Assembly (NCBI GenBank): GCA_023228985.1
Contig: JALOAC010000001.1
Location: forward strand, 1-64,000
Source of the DNA: Thiopseudomonas sp.
GTDB lineage: Bacteria > Pseudomonadota > Gammaproteobacteria > Pseudomonadales > Pseudomonadaceae
Reading direction: 5' to 3'
Length of the DNA stretch: 64,000 nt
Under the pieces are notes generated by a model. That model made no database searches. It saw nothing but the letters and a program-made list of their open reading frames with translations, and was not told the origin of the DNA. Below are positions 60,548 through 64,000 of the stretch, piece after piece; position 1 is the stretch's first letter; every line of letters begins with the position of its first letter. Position numbers and translations under genes: made by a program.

Positions 60548-61324
60548 TCAAAGGTAGTGACTCGACATAAACTGTCTGCAGCGCTCGGATCGCGGCTGCT
60601 CAAACACCTGCTCAGGTGTGCCTTGCTCTTCTATCAATCCCTGATGGAAAAACACTATTTGGTTCGAAACCTGTCTTGCGAAATTAAGCTCATGGGTCAC
60701 CAGCAACATGGTGCGCCCTTCTTCTGCCAAACCACGAATGACACCCAACACCTCTTGCACCATTTCAGGGTCAAGCGCCGACGTGGGCTCATCAAATAAA
60801 ATAACCTTCGGCTGCATTGCTAAGGTTCGTGCTATGGCAGCGCGTTGCTGTTGCCCGCCAGACAACTCATTAGGATAGCTGTACCGTTTATCTGCAATAC
60901 CCACTTTGGCCAGCAAAGCTTCTGCTGTTTCTATGGCTTCGGCTTTGGATTGTTTGAGCACGCGGCGCGGCGCCTCAATCAGGTTATCCAGCACCGACAT
61001 ATGCGGCCACAGATTAAAACTCTGGAAAACAAAACCAACCTGGGTGCGTAAACGGTTGATTTGTTGATTGCTGACAGCCTGCAATGCGCCAGTTTTGTCC
61101 GCTTTAAGCTGCAATTGCTCACCAGAGAAGTATATTTCTCCCTGATGCGGGCTTTCTAATAGGTTTAAACAGCGTAGAAACGTTGACTTACCCGAGCCAG
61201 AAGAACCTAAGATAGAAATCACATCTCCATCATGTGCGGCTAATGAAATTCCTTTTAAAACCTCTAGCTGGCCATAACTCTTATGTAAATCCCGCACCTC
61301 CAAGGCTGGAGTCGGCAACGTCAT
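60548..61324 (-). CDS. Amino-acid ABC transporter ATPase (HisP-like)
   Basis: A 258-aa ATPase with Walker A LGSSGSGKSTFLR, Q-loop FVFQSFNLWPH, signature LSGGQQQRAA, Walker B VILFDEPTSALDPE and the switch histidine in LLVTHELNFA. It carries the RCLNLLE segment of the polar amino-acid importers. First gene of the transporter unit (ATPase, binding protein, two permeases), 80 bp downstream of hexR. Confidence 0.94.
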   Translation of the reverse strand: MTLPTPALEVRDLHKSYGQLEVLKGISLAAHDGDVISILGSSGSGKSTFLRCLNLLESPHQGEIYFSGEQLQLKADKTGALQAVSNQQINRLRTQVGFVFQSFNLWPHMSVLDNLIEAPRRVLKQSKAEAIETAEALLAKVGIADKRYSYPNELSGGQQQRAAIARTLAMQPKVILFDEPTSALDPEMVQEVLGVIRGLAEEGRTMLLVTHELNFARQVSNQIVFFHQGLIEEQGTPEQVFEQPRSERCRQFMSSHYL

Positions 61325-61404
61325 AAGCGTACCTCGATCAAAATAATGCTGCGATAGTGCCAGTTTTCAATTCTTTTGCAAAGTTTTTTGCCTAGGCGAT
61401 TTGC

Positions 61405-62274
61405 TTATAATTTTTTGTCTTGCAAACTGGCTTTCGGTGATAAACGTAAACTACGCAAGCTGCGTTTAACACTCTTAAGGTGATTGACCAGCGCCGGACC
61501 ACGCGCCATAGCAACGCCCATGGCAAGTACATCAATCACCACTAAATGCGCTATACGTGAGGTAAGCGGGGTGTAAATCTCGGTATCTTCTTGTACATCT
61601 ATAGCCAGATTAATGGTCGCCAACTCTGCCAATGGTGTTTGGCTGGGGCATAGCGTTATTAAGGTAGCACCTGTTTCATGCACCAGATTGGCTGTGGTAA
61701 GCAGGTCTTTAGAGCGCCCTGATTGTGATATGCAAATTGCCACATCACCGGGCTTTAGGGTAACTGCTGACATGGCTTGCATATGCGGATCGCTGTAGGC
61801 TGCTGCCGTTAACAGTAAACGGAAAAACTTATGCTGCGCATCGGCAGCCACGGCACCTGATGCACCAAAACCATAAAACTCAACTCGGGGCGCTTTTGCC
61901 ATCACATCTATCGCTTGGGCTATGCTTTGTGTATCGAGCTTTTCGCGTACATCTATCAGGGTGTGTAAGGTTGTATCGAAGATTTTTAAAGCAACGTCGG
62001 CGATTGAATCTTGCTCATGAATAGAAAACTGACCAAAACTTGCACCAGCGACCAAACTTTGCGCCAGCTTTAACTTTAAGTCCTGAAAGCCCTGGCAACC
62101 CACTGCACGACAGAATCTCACTATGGTTGGTTCGCTAACGCCCACCACAGCTGACAGCTCAGCCATTGAAATATGTATGACTGCAGCGGGATCGCTTAGC
62201 ACATATTCCGCAACTTTCAGTTCGGACTTGCGTAGCTCAGTTTTACAATGTGCTATATGTTGTAACAGGTTCAC
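61405..62274 (-). CDS. hexR: HexR, RpiR-family regulator of central carbon metabolism
   Basis: A 289-aa regulator with N-terminal RpiR helix-turn-helix (ISMAELSAVVGVSEPTIVRFCRAV, split here as two helices) and a C-terminal SIS sugar-phosphate domain (VEFYGFGASGAVAADAQHKF; ICISQSGRSKDLL). In Pseudomonas HexR represses zwf, edd, gap and others and is released by KDPG. Start is a GTG at 62274. Two operator-like palindromes lie 12-53 bp upstream, so autoregulation is likely. Confidence 0.93.
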   Translation of the reverse strand: MNLLQHIAHCKTELRKSELKVAEYVLSDPAAVIHISMAELSAVVGVSEPTIVRFCRAVGCQGFQDLKLKLAQSLVAGASFGQFSIHEQDSIADVALKIFDTTLHTLIDVREKLDTQSIAQAIDVMAKAPRVEFYGFGASGAVAADAQHKFFRLLLTAAAYSDPHMQAMSAVTLKPGDVAICISQSGRSKDLLTTANLVHETGATLITLCPSQTPLAELATINLAIDVQEDTEIYTPLTSRIAHLVVIDVLAMGVAMARGPALVNHLKSVKRSLRSLRLSPKASLQDKKL

Positions 62275-62285
62275 TGGGTAATCTC

Positions 62286-62301
62286 TGTAGTAAATTTTGC
62301 A
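62286..62301 (-). promoter_or_regulatory. HexR-like operator, proximal
   Basis: TGTAGTAAATTTTGCA, a good but imperfect match to the inverted TGTAGT...ACTACA/TTACA pattern bound by HexR, 12 bp upstream of the hexR GTG. Confidence 0.55.
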
Positions 62302-62312
62302 TGTAGTAGCGG

Positions 62313-62327
62313 TGTAGTTATACTACA
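62313..62327 (-). promoter_or_regulatory. HexR-like operator, distal
   Basis: TGTAGT-TAT-ACTACA is a perfect inverted repeat with HexR-type half-sites, 39 bp upstream of the hexR start. Confidence 0.7.
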
Positions 62328-62368
62328 AATATATCCATATCGCACCCTATTGCTTATTTAATAGACAA

Positions 62369-62400
62369 AAAAAACCGCCCCATATTAGGAGCGGTTTTTT
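62369..62400 (-). terminator. Terminator after pckA
   Basis: Stem AAAAAACCGC / GCGGTTTTTT with a 12-base loop, 13 bp past the pckA stop; separates pckA from hexR. Confidence 0.9.
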
Positions 62401-62412
62401 CTTAGCCTGGAA

Positions 62413-63954
62413 TTAGAGCTTGGGACCAGCAGTGCGAATCGCATCTGAAACATCAAACTTCTTGAAGTTTTCGATGAACTTGCTCGCCAATTCTTTGGCC
62501 GCAGCATCATAGGCGTTTTGATCAGCCCATGTGTTGCGCGGATTCAGCAACTCAGTCTCAACACCTGGAACTTTCTTAGGCACATCTAGGTTAATAATTG
62601 GCAAATGCTCGGTTTCAGCTGAAGCAATGGCCCCACTCTGAATCGCCGCAATCACACCACGAGTTGTTGGAATGCTAAAGCGCTTACCAACACCGTAGCC
62701 GCCGCCTGTCCAACCTGTGTTAACCAAGTAAACCTTGGAGCCGAAGGCTTGAATACGCTTAATCAATAATTCAGCGTAAACGCCAGCTGGACGCGGGAAG
62801 AACGGTGCGCCAAAGCAAGTTGAAAAGGTAGATTTAATACCACCGCCCGAGCCCATTTCAGTTGAGCCAACCAAAGCGGTATAGCCGGATAAGAAGTGGT
62901 AAGCAGCCTGCTCGTTATTAAGAATAGAAACCGGCGGCAATACACCCGTTAAGTCACAGGTCAGGAAAATAATTGCGTTTGGCTCACCTGCACGGTTTTC
63001 GGCAGTCACTTTTTCTACGTTGGCCAGCGGGTACGCAGCGCGAGTGTTCTGAGTCAGGCTGTCGTCTTCGTAATCTGGCTGACGGGCATCATCAAGAACA
63101 ACGTTTTCCAGTACAGCGCCAAACTTGATAGCTTTCCAAATAACGGGCTCATTTTTTTCAGATAGGTCAATACACTTAGCGTAGCAACCGCCTTCAATGT
63201 TAAATACAGTGCCCACACCCCAACCGTGCTCGTCATCACCAATCAGGTAGCGACTTTCATCTGCTGACAGGGTGGTTTTACCTGTGCCGGATAAACCGAA
63301 AAACAGCGTAGTATCGCCGTCTTCACCTACGTTAGCGGCACAGTGCATAGGCAGCACATCGTGTTCTGGTAGGAGGAAGTTTTGTACGGAGAACATGGAT
63401 TTCTTCATTTCACCGGCATAACGCATACCAGCAAGCAATACTTTCTTAGCGGCAAAGTTAATCATTACTGTACCGTCTGAATTGGTACCGTCACGCTCAG
63501 GTACACACTCGAAGAACGGTGCGTTGATGATTTGCCACTCTTGCTTGTTAGATGGGTTGTAGCTTTCTGGAGTAATGAACAAGCAGCGGCCAAACAGGTT
63601 GTGCCAAGCCGTTGTAGTAGTCATTTTTACGGGCAGATAATATTTCGGATCTGAACCTACGTGTACATGGGATACAAAGCTGTCGCGTTCTGCAACATAA
63701 ACTTCTACACGCGCCCATAGCGCATCAAATACGCTTGGTTCGATTGGGCGGTTTACACCACCCCAAGAAATTTGGCTTTCAGTGCTAGGCTCTTTAACAA
63801 TAAAGCGGTCTGCTGGTGAGCGACCTGTGCGGTGACCTGTTTCTACGACCAATGATCCATTATCAGCCAACTTACCTTCGCCACGACTAATGGCTTCTTC
63901 AATAAGTTGTGCTGGGCTAATATCAGTGTACACAGCTGGGTTTGCTTGCGTCAT
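62413..63954 (-). CDS. pckA: Phosphoenolpyruvate carboxykinase (ATP)
   Basis: PckA makes phosphoenolpyruvate from oxaloacetate with ATP, the entry to gluconeogenesis. The 513-aa protein has the HRTGRSPADRF segment, the kinase-1a loop FGLSGTGKTTLSAD, kinase-2 TCDLTGVLPP, and GGYGVGKRFSIPTTR. GGAA lies upstream of the ATG at 63954. Its product feeds upper metabolism, which HexR, encoded next on the same strand, controls. The 46 bases beyond the start run off the window. Confidence 0.97.
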   Translation of the reverse strand: MTQANPAVYTDISPAQLIEEAISRGEGKLADNGSLVVETGHRTGRSPADRFIVKEPSTESQISWGGVNRPIEPSVFDALWARVEVYVAERDSFVSHVHVGSDPKYYLPVKMTTTTAWHNLFGRCLFITPESYNPSNKQEWQIINAPFFECVPERDGTNSDGTVMINFAAKKVLLAGMRYAGEMKKSMFSVQNFLLPEHDVLPMHCAANVGEDGDTTLFFGLSGTGKTTLSADESRYLIGDDEHGWGVGTVFNIEGGCYAKCIDLSEKNEPVIWKAIKFGAVLENVVLDDARQPDYEDDSLTQNTRAAYPLANVEKVTAENRAGEPNAIIFLTCDLTGVLPPVSILNNEQAAYHFLSGYTALVGSTEMGSGGGIKSTFSTCFGAPFFPRPAGVYAELLIKRIQAFGSKVYLVNTGWTGGGYGVGKRFSIPTTRGVIAAIQSGAIASAETEHLPIINLDVPKKVPGVETELLNPRNTWADQNAYDAAAKELASKFIENFKKFDVSDAIRTAGPKL

Positions 63955-64000
63955 GTATTTCCAACGGCTGTAGCCGAGTCCTCCAAAAAAATGTAGTGTT

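Overview
The window looks like the core chromosome of a gammaproteobacterium of the Pseudomonadaceae, probably a lower-GC relative of Pseudomonas (Thiopseudomonas-like). This rests on gene order and families: tatABC-hisEI-ubiB-ubiJ-ubiE, pilMNOPQ-aroKB-damX opposite ponA, cytochrome c4 beside yihA, a HexR regulator and REP/REPIN-type intergenic repeats. The genus is an inference from gene content; no rRNA is present.

Layout. 0-10 kb: a gene tail cut by the window edge, comF, rpmBG, then rsmA-apaG-apaH-glpE on the plus strand facing a long minus-strand run (rsmE, tatCBA, hisE, hisI, ubiB, ubiJ, ubiE). 10.0-11.0 kb: a gene-free block with a duplicated ~290-bp REPIN-bearing unit. 11-24.4 kb: rsmC, cnoX, trpC-trpD-ddh-trpE behind a trp leader peptide and attenuator, a purine permease, trmA, ubiX-mpl, a GNAT enzyme, ppa, xseB-ispA. 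24.5-24.7 kb: tRNA-Lys, tRNA-Pro and tRNA-Asn. 25-38 kb: an orphan TetR regulator, damX-aroB-aroK-pilQPONM, ponA, maeB, rpmE. 38-52.7 kb: hemB-ppk, a CoA-transferase, nnrS, cytochrome c4, yihA, a PAS-GGDEF-EAL protein, and a gluconate-2-dehydrogenase-like trio.

52.7-56.6 kb is the accessory region. It abuts the 3' end of tRNA-Thr and holds decayed pieces of mobile DNA: an hsdS fragment, an ICE gene fragment, a DinJ/YafQ-type toxin-antitoxin pair between imperfect direct repeats, a DUF1640-like coiled-coil membrane protein and a truncated IS3 element. Next comes an AT-rich gap with two perfect DnaA boxes. 57-64 kb: a methyltransferase, a basic/polar amino-acid ABC transporter, hexR with two operator-like sites, and pckA.

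Connections. TatABC probably exports the three-part dehydrogenase through the Tat signal on its small subunit. ddh and mpl both concern meso-diaminopimelate and are worth reading together. HexR and PckA sit at the glycolysis/gluconeogenesis branch point. The most unusual points are ddh standing where trpG would be expected, a legible trp leader peptide with four Trp codons, and the remnant island at tRNA-Thr. I found no CRISPR array and no clearly novel multigene system.
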